Part shown: one piece after another, positions 31,692-44,037 of the stretch | How the letters are laid out: the number at the start of each line of letters is the position of its first letter | Numbering within the stretch: position 1 is the stretch's first letter | DNA from: Tiliqua scincoides | Lineage: Eukaryota > Chordata > Lepidosauria > Squamata > Scincidae | NCBI RefSeq assembly: GCF_035046505.1 | Contig: NC_089827.1 | Coordinates: forward strand, 19,791,353 to 19,855,352 | Length of the DNA: 64,000 nucleotides | Reading direction: 5' to 3' | Translations under genes and position numbers: made by a program | Notes under the pieces: generated by a model | What the model was told of the DNA's origin: nothing | The model's database searches: none | The model's input: only the letters and a program-made list of their open reading frames with translations

Positions 31692-32079
31692 AGGAGTGGG
31701 AACATTGGGAGAGCGTTGGGAGATTTAGGACAGACAGAAGAAAAGATTTCTTTACCCAGCATGTAATTAGTATGAGGAACTCCTTGCCACAGGATGTAGT
31801 GATTGCATCTGGCCTGGATGCCTTTAAGAGGGGTTTGGACAAATTTCTGGAGAAGTTCATTACAGGCTACAAGTCATAGTAGGTATGTGCAAGCTCTTGG
31901 TTTTAGAGGCAGGCTGCCTCTGACTGCCAGATGCAGGAGAGGGCACTGGGATGCAGATTGTGTCTGGTCTTGTGTGCTCCCTGGGGCATTTGGTGGGCCA
32001 CTGTGAGATACAGGAAGCTGGACTAGATGGGCCCTTGGTCTGATCCAGCAGGGCTCTTCTTAAGTTCTTATGTTCTTAG
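31692..32079 (+). mobile_element. CR1 LINE 3' end
   Basis: A plus-strand copy of the same CR1 tail ('gatttaggacagacagaaga', 'ggcctggatgcctttaagag', 'gatacaggaagctggactag') ending 'aagttcttatgttctta'. It is 5' truncated. Together with 29823-31490 it forms a large inverted pair. Confidence 0.85.
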
Positions 32080-32252
32080 CAGTGGAGGGTACTCACTGGT
32101 GTGAAAAACAGACTGGGCAGAGATGAGGGCAGACCATGCAAAAGCACATGGATAAGTCCCCCCAAACCCACCTATTCTAAAAAGTAGGTTTAGCAGTGCA
32201 TTGGGGGAGCAGTTCAGACAAACAGCCCCCTAACTGTGGTTAGGATTATTGG

Positions 32253-32254
<2 letters not shown>

Positions 32255-32283
<29 letters not shown>

Positions 32284-32285
32284 TT

Positions 32286-32316
<31 letters not shown>

Positions 32317-32321
32317 GGAAG
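32255..32321. repeat. (TG)n(GA)n compound microsatellite
   Basis: About 20 TG units, a TTTG interruption, then about 11 GA units. Confidence 0.95.
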
Positions 32322-32496
32322 GTACAAGGATGTGCAGTGCAGTGTTTGTGCACAAGTTTTAATACATGAGTAGATGCTAAAGGTATCATCTGAACTGGCC
32401 CAAAATGACTAGTTCATTACCATGGGGATAGGAATAATTTTTTTCTAAGCCAGAACATTTCATAAACTTGTGTCTTAGAATGCAGACTAGTAGTCA

Positions 32497-32700
32497 CATA
32501 TTCAACCCAATCCTAACCTAACCTGTGCTGGTGCAGCCAGGTCACATGGCCTACACAGTATCCGGTGCAGGTAAGGACCAGGCTAACCACCTTAGGGTAG
32601 GGGGATATTTTCCCCTTACCCCAAGTAATGCTACAACCTGCCCAATGGGGCTACTTTGATCAACACCAGCTAAATCCGAGCAGCCCCATGTAGTGCATTC
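32497..32700. repeat. AATCCTA-type MITE remnant
   Basis: 'cccaatcctaacctaacctg', 'ggtgcaggtaagg' and 'cccaatggggctactttgat' match the GC-rich Harbinger-like group (10091-10607, 62627-63173). Ends are incomplete. Confidence 0.45.
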
Positions 32701-32784
32701 AGGCCCTGGAGGAAGGATAGAATATGGTGCAGGCCTTCTCTGCTGCTCCTGCTCTCCCAGGCCTGATCTGCCCCCAGTCTACCT

Positions 32785-33440
32785 TCCCCAGTGGCATAGC
32801 TAATGATCTGTAGCCCGCTGCCAAGCTCAAAATGTTGCCCCGGAAGTGATGTCACAACAGGAAGTGACACCACACCAGGGCTTTAAAAAAAGTGAAAATT
32901 AGAAAGAACCCACCTCCTCCCTCCAGCAGCGTGCCACCCACTTGCTCTGCTGCCTTCCCTCACTCAGAGGCATAGCTAAGGCATCTATCTGCTACCTGCA
33001 GTCAACCAGGATTTGTAGCCCCCCCCCCGACTAAATCAAATTTAATTAATTGAATAAATAAAAACTGTGCCCTTTATCAGTCAGAGACACTGGGTGAAGA
33101 GGGATGGTTATTCTTCCCTTGCTAAATATAAAAGGGGCACCACTTGAAAAAGTGCCTTTTTACCCAGTTAGCAGGGCTGTAAATGTATTATGATACATGG
33201 AAATGAGAGTTGACTCATATTAACACCTTTTTAGTTTCATGCCGTATCATGATAATGTGTCATTGCAACGCGTCAATAACATAATAACATGTCATTGCCT
33301 CTCAGAATAATCAGTTTCATAGGTCAGTTTTGAGTTAAGAAAATCCATTTTTTGTTCCCTAAGGCAGTTGTGTTTTCATTTTATGGTTAATTGGCCATAA
33401 CTTTTGACAGAATACAGCTATTCCAATGCCGTTTGTTGCG
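32785..33440. repeat. Mixed hAT-like and SINE remnants
   Basis: 'cagtggcatagctaat' (about 32790) and 'cagaggcatagctaagg' (about 32965) are hAT-like left ends. 33120-33178 is a head of the SINE seen at 4442. 33390-33440 ('cataacttttgacagaatac') matches the interior of 1482-1812. The pieces are scrambled and no unit is whole. Confidence 0.45.
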
Positions 33441-35094
33441 TTCCATTCAGCATAACTAGTACCACTGGCTCTCAAGTGGTCGCAAACATGCTTTATGGCA
33501 TGTTTTTAAAATTCAAGGCCAGAGCAGCAGTCACTGTGTCAGCAAAGCACACCATTAGGATAACACTGTCAATCTGATTTAGGGTCAAATTACACATGCA
33601 TGGAACATCAGGTGGCAAACAATCATGAGTAAACATGTCCGCATTGCGCACAGACATGTTCCTTCCCTGCTCCATGTCTTCATATTTCCTCCTGAACATG
33701 TGCAAGACACTTTCCTCCTATGGCAGTACATGTTTTAATAATGCTCTTCTCTTTTGTCTCTGAAGAAGAAAAGAACAAGGCAAGTGGTACAAGAATATCC
33801 CGCATATAGCATTGCGCTGAACCAGTTTGAGAGCATTTCATATAATGAACAGCAAACAGTGCAATATAGAAAGCCGCAAGGAAGTGCCACAATTCATCTT
33901 AAAATTGTTTCCAAAAAATGCATTTTTTTCTCTAACTTGGAATTTTAAACCAAAGGAGATCTGGATATGTCACAGTTATCTAACATTCATAAATGTGTGG
34001 GAAGCAATGGGAAAGGTATTAGCTAAAAATAGCACATCGTCATTCATTTTGTTTATTTTTGTATGACCAAAAAGACTGAGATGGTCCCCCAGGGTTTTGT
34101 GAATTTTCTTGCTATGTTATAGTAGGTGTTGAACATGAAACAACATACAGATCTACCCCCACCATAAATATTTTGAAACGGTCACTTCTGGTTACCCACC
34201 AATTTTTCGTAAAAACAACCATCAGGATGTTTCAGTTTAGTAACTATTTATTAGCAGATTTCTGTCACTCTTTTCCCAATCAGTCCCCAAGACTAGCTGT
34301 CATTGCTAACATGAGCAGCTTTTCACATTTTCCTTGCTCTGACTTACCTTTGATAAGATCTGAACACCATGAAAAGGAACAAGTTGTTAAAAGTGCATAA
34401 ATAGATACTCAGGCAGCTCTGCTGTGTGTAGTATATTTATAACCCTATATCGCCTCTTACATAATAGCCATTGTGTTGAACTTCTGATCCCTTCTTGGTT
34501 GAATTCTGGCACATGGAATTTCAGCATGGCTGAAGATCAGTGGGTCAATTTCTTTATCCATAGTAACAGTGATGAAATAGCTTTACACAGACCTCCTAAA
34601 ACTTCTCTTGCACTCCTGAGCTATCAGTAACACTCTGATGCATTTGTTCAAAAGTCAAAACACTTTGTTTTGTATTTTGTATTTGTAGCTATGGTCCTTC
34701 TCTTCATATTGTTGTGGTTTACTTTCCCCCTCTGCACACACAGAAATACTTTAAAGTGTATTCATTGATGTTGATTAAATTAAATATACTTTGGACCAGT
34801 AATAGCTTTTTAAATGAGAACGTGCACCAACTGGGTTTGCTAAACAGTTCACCTCCGTAGAGCTGTCCAAAGAAGTGCTCTGAATTCCATTCAAACTGGC
34901 ATATGTGCCTGTAGTAAGGATTCTATTCTCACACAGAACTTGGCAAAATGGTTAGCCCCCATCAAATCAAAAGGGGCCTGGAATGGATCTCAAAGGATTG
35001 CAATAGCATCATTCTAATTTATCTGTAAAACCTTGCAAGGAGGAGTGAATGCTTCCAGTAACAAATGCTGCCATCTATCCTTCTATTACCTTTC
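33441..35094. other. Unique AT-rich intergenic DNA
   Basis: No repeat family or exon is recognised. Frames at 33680-34066 and 34173-34630 lack splice context and protein similarity. Confidence 0.35.
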
Positions 35095-35910
35095 CATAGC
35101 CATGGGATAATGGCTGCTGGTACAGGTATAGGCTAAGCCGTTAGTGACTTGACCCACTCTGCCTCCTGCGGCCAGCCTGGGGCAAGCTCCTTCATTGGTC
35201 CTCCAGCAAGTGAGGGCAGAGTTGAGCTCTGGACGGTGCATTTTGTCCAACTGAGCTCAGTCCAGGAGCAGCAGTGTCCCCTCCCTCCCTTTGTACAGTC
35301 TGAAGACTAGCTGGTTGTTGTTTCCAGGGCCAGGTAGGAATTTTTTGCTGCTATCCTGACTAGCCATGGATGGCAGTTTTTTCACCAACCCGATTGGTGT
35401 TGGTTGGGATGGTTTTTGTTGGTTAGTTAAGGTTTCCACTGGTCACTTGGCATGAAGCATGTGGGGTTGGAGTGGGTAGGTACATCTCAGTGTCCAATCC
35501 AAGGCAACAAGGTCAGGGGGTGAGCCAGTACCACTCATATCATGGCTTATGGACTCAAAGGGGCAGGCTGGCAAGTCCCTTGACTGGACTCACAAGGCTT
35601 GATAAGGTTCATCCTGCAGGCTAAGCAGTCCAGCTGCCTTGACCGTTTGGGGCTGACTATGACAGGCTGTTTCAGTCTGGTGACTGAAGATGGTCTCCAG
35701 TTGGATGGTTCACCCTTGAGACTCTTGGGGGAGGTAGACGGCTAGGACTGTTTCCCTTTATTATGTTCCCTCATGCTGGGGGTTAATTCCATCTTGTTCC
35801 CCAATCTGCCCTGCTGCAATGTATACATTTAAATAAAGTGACTCCGTTAATACCCAAGCTGGTGTCCTTTTTTGGTGGGCGCAAGGGCAATGCTCTTTAA
35901 AGTCATTTTT
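35095..35910 (+). mobile_element. Fossil LTR-like element, plus strand
   Basis: About 800 bp homologous to the reverse complement of 3856-4910, in the order 'ggccagcctggggcaagctc', 'gagctcagtcca', 'gggccaggtaggaatttttt', 'gtcacttggcatgaagcatg' and 'cctgcaggctaagcagtcca', then AATAAA at about 35833. The promoter-to-polyA layout suggests a solitary LTR. Exact ends and flanking duplication were not resolved. Old remnant. Confidence 0.45.
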
Positions 35911-37792
35911 CATCAGCATTGGTGACAGAGGACAATCATGGGCATACCGTTGGCTGAATTTTGACCGTGACTGTAGTTTCACGGAGTGCCAGAAAGATAT
36001 GACTCTCTGCCGTACAGAAAAAGAATATGAACACTCAAACTTCCCTGGAATGCTACATGAGATATATTAGTAAAATAATGACATGACTTTTATCTTGTAC
36101 AATAATATCAAAAGATGTCAGAGGATTTGAAAAGGCTGCTAGTTGGCTTTCAAGCTTGAAGGCTGTTCTGACAAGACTAAAGAGGAATTTAGGGCAATAG
36201 ATGCGTTGCTGTAACCTCTCATCTGAAGTGGCAGGGAACAGAGTGTTCCTATTGAGGAAGATTTTGAATTGACCTATTTCCCATCATAACACTCCACAAA
36301 TACAATCTTCAGGCAGCTTTGACAGGCTTTGACAGTCTATAGTTTGCCATAGCTTTGACAGTCTATGCTCTTTGGAAGGAAGTCACAACCCTTTCAGTAT
36401 TTTCATGAGGTGTTCATATTTAGCTTAACTGAACAAATCATTCATTGTCCCCCACTTTGGGGAAGTGGGGACCATGGAGCAATATCAGAGTTCTTCCTAA
36501 TATGTGATATCTTTCTTGTCCAGAATCCAAACTGATAATTTTGTCCCCAAATATCACTTGTATTTCCTGATAGTTTTAACTGAAAAGCCCTAAAAGTGAC
36601 AATGAGCAGGTTCAAATGTCATCAGAGCCCTTGTTTATCAGAACTGTAGTTTAAGAAGTCTGGATAAGCACCGCAGATGATCACCAAATCTGGCTTTTTC
36701 CATTTCATCCTGATTTGTTTTGGCTTTGTCCCCCACTGCTGATCCTCTCAGTGAGGGCCCAGATGAAATCTCAGTTCTTACCTGACACTGGCAAAATGTC
36801 ACCTCATCAGCTAAGCTGTTACTATTGGTTGGGAGGGGTATTGTTAACCAATCACTATCTTTTGTGGATATTTCTGATTGTCACAACCAAGTGAAAATTA
36901 CAAAGGCCAGCTCTAATGCTTTCCAAGAAAAGTTGATCATTCTTTACTCATACTCCACAATTATATTAAAAGCTCTCTGATGTTAATGCCATAAATAAAG
37001 TCCTTGGAAGTCTTTTAAAAACTTTACTGACAAGCCATATCCCCATTACTGTTGAATTTTTTTGTTGGAATGAGTAAGAGTTGATACAAGATACCTTTGA
37101 TCCCTTCCACATTTCTTTGTTTGGTAAGAGAGATGGTATAGCAGCAATGCTAGATATCTATGTATTTCAGACAAACCATAGTTACAGAAAATAAACCATG
37201 GTTCCAGGGGACATCCAAACAGACCAAATTTGACTGAAGCAGCATCTCAACTTCTTCTAATTACCTTGGAAGAATTCAGGCACTAACATGTTTGCATGAA
37301 CATGTAGTCATTGCTTGGTTGTATCTAGAATTTCAATTTCATGAAGATTTTCCCCCCAGTTAATATTTAAGGCAGCAACAACAGAACGATAAAAATAACT
37401 GAAAGTAGCATTAGAACACGTAGAGGAATAAGCCCACCAATTAAGTTACTTAAAATAACCGACTTAGGAAAGGATGTCAGAATTTTTAGCAGGGCATTTT
37501 TTAAAATTCTGACAAACAAGTTCACAGAAAAAAAGAAATGTCTGATAATTTTGAGGACATCTACATGGCTTTCCTTCCCCCCCCCAAGCCATCAATACAT
37601 GTACAACGCATTATAGCTCTGAGAACAATATAGTATTGTGAGATTTAAGGCCTACAACAGCTTGAATACCAAGCAAGTCTCTTATTAATGCAATAAAGAG
37701 TGATTCTGTGAAGCTTTAGCAACATATCATTCATCACGAAACATTGGACCATCTAGTGAAAGCATTTTCCTAAGTTATCCTGACAATAAGTT
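35911..37792. other. Unique AT-rich intergenic DNA
   Basis: No gene, RNA or named repeat. 'tttgacagtctat' is duplicated near 36333 and 36355, a small direct repeat. Confidence 0.35.
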
Positions 37793-38205
37793 GGCCCTCA
37801 AAGTCTGGAGGGGATCTGTTCCAGGACCCCCTCCCCCCCATGGATACCGAATTCCAGATAATGAAATTGGGGGGGGGCGGGCGGGCTGCACAGCACCACA
37901 ATTACTTACCTGGGGGCTATGCCCGGCCCTCCAGAGGCCGTGAGTGGTCTCTTATCTCTTCAGAAGCCTCTTGGACGCAACTGGAAGGCGCAACTTCCAG
38001 TTTGCACTGGAGAACCTGAAATGCCTTCCAGTCACATCTAGGAGACCTTCTGCAGCACGGGCTGTGCCTGGCTTCACTACGCCTCAGAGCACATCCAGAC
38101 ATGACCGCTAGCCCAAAATGGATGTGCCTTCTGGTCGCAGCCAGGAGGTCCGGATATTCAAATCTGTGGATCCCAAGGATCCACTGGGATTTTAACTGCT
38201 AGTTA
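37793..38205. mobile_element. Tigger/pogo-like MITE remnant
   Basis: Left end 'tggccctcaaagtctggagg' then 'ggatctgttccagg'; right end 'atctgtggatcccaaggatc'. A G-run and C-run and 'ctggaaggcgcaacttccag' lie between. It shares 'ggaacagatcccc'-type ends with 39200-39582. Confidence 0.5.
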
Positions 38206-38878
38206 AAGTTAATATGCAAATAGAACTTGGAATTTCCATATATGTCAGACCAACATGAAGTTGGGAAGCCCTGCCAAAAACTAAGTAAATATGGATGAAT
38301 TCTGAAGTGGGTATGCAGCATTTTTCTCCATTTACACATCAAGGACCCCAGTGATCAAGAGAGCTGCTGTACTCAAAGCTTTCAACAGGAACTTACAGGA
38401 ATGTTGAAAACTCTGAAATATCCTTGATGAATCTTCAAATAATGCTTTCAGAAAATCAGCAACATCCCAGAAGCAGTTCGAGGAAGGGAAGGCATTGAAA
38501 TAAAGTGTTGTCAGCGTGTTTTTTTGTTTTTTTTAAGACAGAAGAAAAGAACAGGGGTCCAACTTGGTTGTACCCATCCAGGAAAGAGCCAAAGTAAAAC
38601 GCTCCTTGAACATAACAGTTCAGAACACGACAGCAGTGAAAATAAGAATTCAGCTTAGGAATTTTTAGGCAAGGGATTCAAAAGAAAATGGTAGGTATAC
38701 TGCATTCTACAAATCTGTGGCACAGAACACTGCATACAGTGTTATCACAATTAACAACAAGTGAAGAGTTTTAGGGAACCTGGACAATACTTTCAGGTGT
38801 TGAGGACAGAGATTACCCAAAGGTGGAAGCGATAGAGTCCAGACTACATGTGATGTCCCATTATGAGACTTAGGGATC
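38206..38878. other. Unique intergenic DNA
   Basis: Nothing recognised. Confidence 0.3.
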
Positions 38879-39024
38879 AATTCTACCTAACTTTCCAGTG
38901 CCGTTCCAATGAGGCATGCTCTGCGATTTGTGGTGGGCAGTCAGAGGCCTACTCAATATAATTTTTGTTCTATTATGATTGTGGCTGCACTGGTGCTAGA
39001 AAGTTGAATAGGATGGAGCCCTTA
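38879..39024. mobile_element. Harbinger-like MITE, degraded
   Basis: 'agggatcaattctacctaac' and 'tttccagtgcc' at the left; 'tgctagaaagttgaatagga' 'tggagccct' at the right, a decayed version of the 17735 and 40620 family. Confidence 0.5.
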
Positions 39025-39199
39025 AAATGCTTGCCTTTGCTGCCATAAATAGTATGTGTGTGTGGGCACGATCTACATCAAGACGGTGGGGCTAAGAGGG
39101 ACAACACTTCTGAGAAAGTGCATTGCAACAGCAGACTGCACATCATGGAAGGAGTAGGAGACCAAATATGGGAAATCTTATCTTTTAGTGGTATAATGC

Positions 39200-39582
39200 A
39201 CTCTTAATTATCTGCAGGTTCAGAACTCACACATTTAACTCAACACAGGTCACAACCCACATCAGGAGGGCCTCACTGTACCTCCCAGATGTGACTGGAA
39301 AAGACTTCTGGTCATACCTGGAGGGAATTGCAAGGAGTGGAGAGGCCATGCGTGGCCTCCCTGTGCCTCAGAAGGCTTCCGAAAGGCTCTTCAGTTTTTG
39401 GTGAAAACTGGAAGCGTCTTTCTTAGGCCTCCAGAGGAGGCCGCCTGCAACTGGAAGAGTCTTCTGGTTGCGTCCATGAGGTACGAGCCCTTCCTCACAG
39501 ATTCCATTATTTGCAGGTTTTGGTATGTGCGGGGGTCTGGGAACAGATCCCCTGCAAATATAGAGGGCTGACTGTATTTACT
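39200..39582. mobile_element. Tigger/pogo-like MITE
   Basis: The right terminus, read in reverse, is TACAGTCAGCCCTCTATATT followed by 'tgcaggggatctgttccc', with a TA at the edge as expected for Tc1/mariner-type insertion. The middle holds 'ggcctccagaggaggcc' and 'ctggaagagtcttctgg' arms. The left end is decayed. Confidence 0.55.
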
Positions 39583-40616
39583 GTAGGTCTTTGACCTGTG
39601 ATGGATGGCTGGAAGCAAATGTGGCCATGAGAGTGGAAGTCTAAAAACAAACTGTTCTGGACTTTCTCTTATTTGTTGATGAAACCCTTTGGGTCAGAGT
39701 AACAATAGTCAATGTTAGTGCACTCTGTTACACGTCTTTCATTGCATAGATCATAGCAGATCACTCCAAGGCCACAATCCTAACCAATTTTCCAGCACTG
39801 CTCCATGCAGGCGCATGTATTGTATACACAGTAGCTTGAATCACTTTACTCTTCTATTTGTTAAATAAAAAACAGGCAGGGGAGAGGGGCCAATATGTCC
39901 ATTGGGCCATCATACATGTTTTGTTTGCATGAAACACCCACTTTATACTTTCAATGAATGAAATGTCATCCACTAGCTCCCCCACACATTTAAATGGCAG
40001 TGCTACCTAGGTAAGTGTAATGAATGGATCTTAAAAGTGATTCAATGCAGACAGCTAGTACAGTTTTGATTCTGTTGTGGGCTGTAACTAAACCCTAGTA
40101 CTGAACCAGGAGTGTACCTGGTTAAATGTCAATCACAGCAGTTTTGAAAGGAAAACCCCCTCTTAAGATGAACTGAAAGCATGGACAGCAGCCACACTTA
40201 CTGCACATTCATGAGTCCCGCCCCAGCAATGCCACCTTCTAAAGCACAACACCTTTACACATAACACAGCATTTGTCTGAACGTGACAAATGCAGTACTT
40301 GGGGAGAGATGATCCCTGGGCACCTAGCATCCCTCATCACAGGAAGGATCTTTTCCTCAAAATACAAAGCCTAACACCCTAACGCATGGGGAGTGAGGCG
40401 CAAAGCTTGCTGGGTTGCTCACGGCTGTACGGTAAACATGGATGCGTCGCACACTTAAGAGTGGCTGAGGAAGGCTCAAAGCTATTGCCTCTTTCAAGCT
40501 TCACTGTGTACTTGAGAAGTATAAAATGCTTGAGACTGACTGACCTATAATAGAGACTAAATTTCTAGAATCTTTCCCCAGAAGCTAGAAAACTGAAATT
40601 CGAAATGCATTTAGTC
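39583..40616. other. Intergenic DNA with one MITE fragment
   Basis: 39773-39840 ('gccacaatcctaaccaattt') is a left end of the AATCCTA MITE group; the rest is not recognised. No gene. Confidence 0.35.
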
Positions 40617-40619
40617 TAA

Positions 40620-40798
40620 GGGTCCAATCCTATCCAACTTTCCAGCTCTGCTGCAGTCACGATGCAGCCCTGAGATAGGGGAACAAATACTCCCTTACCT
40701 TGAGGAGGCCTCTGCGACTGCCCCACCACCACTGGATGCTGCACACACCCCATTGGCATGGATGAATCAGTGCTAGAAAGTTGGATAGGATTGGACCC
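40620..40798. mobile_element. Harbinger-like MITE with TAA duplication
   Basis: 179 bp with termini GGGTCCAATCCTATCCAAC and GTTGGATAGGATTGGACCC, an almost perfect 19-bp inverted repeat, flanked by TAA at 40617-40619 and 40799-40801. This is the cleanest copy of the family in the window. Confidence 0.85.
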
Positions 40799-40801
40799 TA
40801 A

Positions 40802-42699
40802 GACCCTAGATATTGAGACAATTCTGAAAACAATGCTTAGGTAAGAGCCTAAGGGCACTAACAATAAATTAGATGAATTAACAGTTGGCCAGCAACATTC
40901 ATTTACCCAATAAAATAGTGAGTCTGGATTACATCAAATGAAATGCTTCATTATGGTTATTTGTCAACAACAAAATGTTGCCTGGGGAATAGCATGCATA
41001 GATAGCTCCTCAATAAAAACACAAAATACAGTTTCAGTAAACTATTACCGAATGATTTAGCACTTAGAATTTGGACATCTTATTGCATCGCTAAAGATAG
41101 CTCAAATGGTACTTGAAAACCAGCCTGCCTAGGAGCCAAGGGAGGAGCAAAATACTCTTATCTAGCCCAGACACAGTGTATTGTATATCTTACTGAATTG
41201 TATGGCTGGCAGTTGCAGGCATAAAATTACATTTACAGCCAGCCAACATTTGAATGAAACAAACAGATGTGATGTTCAGATTCAAGCCTCTTCCATTAGA
41301 CTGAAAAAATCATTTTATTCAAAAATCCTCAGTAATCTGGTCCATGTTGCTCATTTTTTCTGCATTAGAATAACTGGTGCTCATGCTTATTTTGACATTT
41401 TAATACTCCTGTCAAGTTGGACATCAGTATGAGGATATTCAGTAGATAAGCTAGTCTGCAATATCAGCTAAATGGCAGTGAACATGAATCCCTCCACCTA
41501 TAAAACCTGTTACCCTTTGGGTTAAAGGAAAAAAGTCTTTAATTGTTTGCCCGTATTAACCTGGCTGACTGACTGCAGAGGGTTCAAACTCTGAGTAACC
41601 AGAAAGCTAAATATTTTCACAGACAAGAATATTCACCATTTGGCATGCAACCTAATCCGGCTACATTGGCATTGATCAGTTGCATCCTCAGAAACCCCTA
41701 AACGCAAAGCCTGGTACTCCAACCGCTCTCTGTGGCAAAAACAGAGACTCCCAAATCAAAGCAGAAGCCACAAGTAGAATTTCCTTTAGACCTTCTTTCT
41801 CTATGGTTGTGGGAGAAAGAGGTAAGGGCTGCAAATGTATGCTTTGAGGTTTCCTGAGTGGTTGGTGGCAATGACCACTTTGTGGACCTTTGGATTCCTC
41901 TCCCCTCTGGTCTGTATACAGAAGGTTGCCAACCCCTGATATACACCATGTAAATCTTTTCCATGCCACTCCATGGGAGATATTAATTGAGATATTGGTG
42001 AGCTGTTTCCTGTCCCAAAAGTCATTTTTCCGCCAACAGTGTGAATTCTGAAACTCCACAACACTTTGTTTAATAAAACCAAGAAAAGCATCCTTGTCAT
42101 CTTATCTTTAGCTGTGCAAGCTAAAAAGCTTAACCTGGGCTTAGACCCAGAGAACTTCAAGCAGAACTATTCTTATGTGCATGGAGTTGTGAGTCCCATC
42201 TTCTGAGTCGCTGCAGCCCTCTGTACCCCTCGTCCCTTACAGCCACTCTCAAGGGGTTCCCAAGGGGAACCTACAGAAGATCAAGAGATTTACTGCAAGA
42301 GAAAGCAATGGGCTGATAACAAGCAGAGATTATTCTTCCACTCACCCAATTTTCTCTGAACCCATCCTGTAACTAAACAATTTCAGATTTTATCTCATCT
42401 AGCCTGAAAAAAATTGGCAAAGCAATGAATGATGAGTTCTTAGCAAAAGTTGGTCCTTTGGACCCTACCCTATGTTAACAACTAAAATAGGAACAAAAAA
42501 CAGACAAACCAAGAGAAACAGAATTAGACTAGGAATTTATTTTCCTTAAATAAGAACTATACAATACCTACTCAGAGAAAAACCAACGTGGTTCACTGAA
42601 ACATGTAAGTAATTATAAATAAAAGTAAAAACAGCAAACTTGGGTGGTTGAGTGCCTATCAGGCTGCAAGCAAAATGGGGCAAACTACTGATGCACACA
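40802..42699. other. Intergenic DNA downstream of RPAP3
   Basis: Unique sequence. Three overlapping minus-strand frames at 41688-42160 look tempting but are in different phases of the same DNA, and I recognise no protein in them. Confidence 0.35.
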
Positions 42700-43230
42700 G
42701 GCAGCCCAATCCTATGGGTTGCTGGCGTCATGCGGTACAGTGGCGCAGAAATGTCTCCCATTGTAGCCCACTGGGCCAGAGCAGCTGCTGGAGTCTTCTT
42801 GGGGTAAGGGAACATTGATTCCCTTACCACCATGTAGAAATCTGCTGGCCTCAGTGGGTCTCCTTGGATCTGCACCAGCTCAGGTGGTGCACAACCAAGG
42901 AGGTCTGTGTTGGGCGGTGTAGCTCTGAAGAGGGCACAGAATTTGGCAGCAGCTTCTGCCTCCATCCCTGTCCCCCTCCTGGGCCCGATCTGCCCACCAG
43001 TCCTCGCTACCTCACCCAGTTTTGCCACTCCCCCGTCCCTAAAAGCCTCCTGCCACTTGGCAGGGATACTAACTGCTGGGAACTCTTCACCAGCGTCCTT
43101 CTGGCACTAAGGCCAAATGCCAACTGGCACTGGCCTTTCTGCCGGCACTGGAAGTCTCTCAACAGTGAGAAAACATCTTATGGCACTTTTGCAACACCTG
43201 GCGCTGGTGCTGGGGATCTCAAGATTGGGT
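42700..43230. repeat. GC-rich MITE-like repeat
   Basis: Begins 'ggcagcccaatcctatgggt' and ends 'caagattgggttgta'. It includes 'atcttatggcacttttgcaa' 'cacctggcgctgg', shared with 2808-3225. It lies just beyond the likely RPAP3 polyadenylation site. Confidence 0.55.
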
Positions 43231-43425
43231 TGTACGTCTGCTCAGTGGCCCCCTGAAACCATGAGTGCTGAAGTGGCAGTTGGGTGGGGAGACACAGAAC
43301 AACTGGAGGGTGACCCTTAAATAGCTGGAGGTGGCATTACAGTATGGGAGATGCAACATCTGCAATAGATTCCTCTTCAATTAAAAACCATCAACTCTGA
43401 AACACTGTAAACAAACAATGGTGAA

Positions 43426-43431
43426 TTTATT
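43426..43431 (-). terminator. Likely RPAP3 polyadenylation signal
   Basis: AATAAA on the minus strand, about 520 bp after the RPAP3 stop codon and the first canonical hexamer I found downstream of it. The intervening 43432-43951 would be 3' UTR. Inferred from position only. Confidence 0.45.
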
Positions 43432-43951
43432 CATAAGAACAAAAATACAGAATCATTCTTAACAAGCAAATTAGTTAGTACACAAAAGACAAAATGTATA
43501 AAATATTTTCATAGCCCATTATCAGCCGTGATTCTACAATATGACCAATGAGAGAGCCTATTCAAACCAGGTTCTGCAATGCTATAGGTTCTCGGCCTAA
43601 CTGCAGGGTTACTTTATCTTTTTCTTTCCAAATAAATATAACTTCATCTGTTTTTACAAGTGTGGATCCAAAAATAAAAAATAAAAAAATAAATGCATGG
43701 AATACTGCATGCGTGGTGAGCTTTTTCTTTTGCCCCTTTCTCACTTCATCTCCAAAAGCCATTTCTGAGAGTTGGGAGACCTTCCAGCATGGCTTCTGAT
43801 GTGGCACGCACTGGGAAGATGCAACCTGGGTGGTGGGGAAATTGGGAGACTCCCTCATGTTTGAGTGAAAGGCACTTTGGATCCATTATCTAAATTACTG
43901 CCTTCAGGCAAGGTGTAGAATGAGCTGTACTGAAGATAAGACCATCACATC

Positions 43952-44037
43952 TCAAACGCTGTATCTTACCCTAAGGTGTTGCACTGAAGAATCTTTCAAT
44001 CCTGACTGTTCCAAATGACCAAACAATGAACGTGCAG
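43952..44037 (-). CDS. RPAP3: RPAP3 terminal coding exon
   Basis: 86 coding bp, phase 1 in, ending TGA at 43952-43954. Encodes [20 protein letters not shown] then LRVRYSV. Human ends in LKKRYGG, so the last residues differ while SGLKDSSV is identical. Acceptor 'ccttgtag'. Confidence 0.93.

Noticed and set aside
41688-42160. Three overlapping minus-strand frames suggesting a small gene
   Set aside because: They occupy different phases of the same DNA with no recognisable protein, splice sites or codon pattern.
42546-43028. 160-codon minus-strand frame near the RPAP3 3' end
   Set aside because: Lies mostly in a GC-rich MITE-like repeat beyond the probable polyadenylation signal, and is not continuous with RPAP3.
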